Source: Ianthella basta
Taxonomy: Eukaryota > Porifera > Demospongiae > Verongiida > Ianthellidae
Length of the DNA: 64,000 bases
NCBI GenBank assembly: GCA_964019415.1
Contig: OZ025878.1
Span: 4,840,512-4,904,511 of the forward strand
Direction: 5' to 3'
The notes beneath the pieces are model-generated. The model searched no databases and had not been told where the DNA came from. It saw only the letters and a program-made list of their open reading frames with translations. Both the position numbers and the translations under genes were made by a program. Positions 62,610-64,000 of this stretch are shown one piece after another. Position 1 is the stretch's first letter; each line of letters starts with the position of its first letter.

Positions 62610-62770
62610 GTTTCAGGCAAGACATCACAACTAACGAACAAAGACAATGTACATGGACACTTTGCAAAGACGTCATAACTACATTAGAAACATTTTCATG
62701 GAGCGTAAACAACACCATAGTAATCCTAACCATGAGCCGCACAACATGGTTTCTTCTGAGGAATGTCTGC
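62610..62770. repeat. Third copy of the duplicated 5' flank segment
   Basis: Matches 34020-34165 (GACATCACAACTAA, GTACATGGACAC, GACGTCATAACTACATTAGA, CACAACATGGTTTCTTC). It marks the far end of the duplicated flank of gene A. Confidence 0.7.
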
Positions 62771-62829
62771 ATGAATGTACAAGAGATGGAGCCTCATGAT
62801 CAACTGAAGAAATTTCTTCCAGTGTACCC

Positions 62830-63560
62830 CAAAAGAGTTTGAGTAATGTTTGCAAGCATAGTCCATTAATTAGAGAAACTTAATGTCCTACATGCAGTCA
62901 ATACACTAATAGCTACCTACACCCGTGCCGAGCAACGGGTGCATAGGTGTAGCTATCGCTAATTTAAACTGTACCTTGCTGCATCTCCCAGCCAGGTTTG
63001 GAAGGAAGGTATAGCCTTTAACCCATGTATACGAATATACAATGAGTTGGCGGAAGGCCAGGGTATGCCGCAATAATAATTATTAATTTTAAGGGTTGTG
63101 AATGCGATTCAACAACCCGATGGAATAGTATCCATGGAAACATTCATCATCATCAGAGATCATTGTACAACACAGTTTGAATTTGAAATGAAGCTTTAGC
63201 CAATCATAGTAAATGAATTGGAATTCAAAGAGGTTGCCAAGCAACCAAGATTTCGACTAAAGAAATTAGATGTTAAGAATAATCTTCCTCGCAGTATCCA
63301 TGGATATCCTATGTTAATGTGCTTTGGAAATGTGGTATTAAACCACATGCCACATACCCTTGCTTGGCCTGATCACATCGAAAAACGATGGAGAAAACCT
63401 TCAGAACCCGGCCGGGAGATCAAGATCTGGAACAACCCAAGGCATGTAGTAAAGTAACTAACACACCAGGGGAGCAGTACAGTGCCGCGGTACTGCATGA
63501 ATTGAAGAACCTGTGAAAGAAAAACTGCAAAACACAAGAATGACACGTGATGCACCACTG
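62830..63560. other. Upstream region without supported gene
   Basis: An open plus-strand frame at 63218-63457 has no recognised domain and is not supported as a gene. A GC-containing hairpin (ACCCGTGCCGAGCAACGGGT) lies at 62921-62940. Confidence 0.4.
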
Positions 63561-63569
63561 CAAACCTGA

Positions 63570-64000
63570 GACACTATATTATTATTATTATTATTATGCC
63601 ACATGCCCTCAGGCACTAGGGCCAAACTGCCCTGTGAGGCCAAAAGAAGCAGCAAAGTAAACATCATAATAAGCATAATTATAGTCATGTCAGTATTGTC
63701 AATTAATCAGTTCAACAGCAATCAATCTGGACAGGTACTTGAAAGGGGGCATTAGCTAATAGAATCGGGCACTCCACATCTTCATAATGGCTTTCAATAT
63801 TGATGCGTGCTTGCATCCCCTGTCCAAAACGCAGACCAGCTTGTCATCCTCCTCGAGATTATCAAAATCATTGACTACTTGCCTCATGCACTGCAGGAGA
63901 GCTTGTCGTTCCGTGCCCCATGCATGACACTCCAACAACCAATGGGGCACATCCTCAATCTTCCCTGATTGACACTCCCGACACCTTCTCTCCTCTCTCG
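63570..64000 (-). mobile_element. 3' end of a LINE-type retrotransposon
   Basis: The minus strand enters from the window edge in an open frame carrying a zinc-knuckle-like pattern (CRECQSGKIEDVPHWLLECH), typical of the C-terminus of LINE ORF2, then ATERQALL-like helix sequence, and stops at 63756. A short 3' tail (GTGCCTGAGGGCATGTGGC) ends in TAA trinucleotide repeats (about 63600-63574), as in several LINE clades. The 5' part is outside the window. Confidence 0.65.

Noticed and set aside
63218-63457. Plus-strand 79-residue open frame as a gene
   Set aside because: No domain, no splice context and placed among repeats and a LINE tail.

Overview
The window is animal nuclear DNA and holds two large multi-exon genes, both on the minus strand and arranged head-to-tail. 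The rest is introns and mobile-element debris. Dozens of phase-matched GT-AG introns, Calx-beta/FN3/HRM/GAIN-type receptor domains, Penelope-like retroelements with GIY-YIG domains, a LINE 3' end, tRNA-type SINEs and foldback MITEs show a metazoan. The domain mixture (Calx-beta-rich receptors, FN3 receptors with tyrosine-rich tails, short introns) fits an early-branching marine invertebrate, most likely a demosponge; that is inference.

Gene B (coding exons 32385 down to 1717) reads as a 68-exon adhesion GPCR of about 3,684 residues. It has a signal peptide, 9 Calx-beta repeats in a complex exon block, 14 more in seven tandem copies of a four-exon unit, an HRM domain, a GAIN domain with a GPS cleavage site, seven transmembrane helices and an acidic tail ending in a class I PDZ ligand. 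Every exon junction I placed keeps frame, and the total coding length divides by three.

Gene A (coding exons 60899 down to 37151) starts with a paralogous copy of the same promoter region, signal peptide and nine-Calx-beta block. It then diverges: one further Calx-beta, three FN3 domains, a cysteine-containing membrane-proximal region, a Pro/Thr stalk, one transmembrane helix and a tail with NPxY and YxN motifs. One exon (48621-48799) has a one-base deletion relative to its paralogues. The link between the Calx-beta part and the FN3 part crosses a 4.7 kb intron holding a Penelope-like element and rests on phase compatibility only.

Layout: 1-1716 3' flank of B; 1717-8022 tail, 7TM, GAIN, HRM and the last array exons; 7813-18147 Calx-beta array; 18148-32402 N-terminal block of B; 32403-37150 intergenic region with promoter of B, long TG microsatellite and foldback elements; 37151-40115 FN3/TM/tail part of A; 40116-44854 intron with a Penelope-like element; 44855-60919 N-terminal block of A; 60920-64000 promoter of A, TG microsatellite, repeats and a LINE end.

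The main biological point is that two neighbouring receptors carry closely related extracellular ends on two different signalling outputs: a G-protein-coupled 7TM core and a single-pass tyrosine-motif tail. The duplication also covers introns, promoters and flanking microsatellites, so it is recent enough for non-coding similarity to survive.
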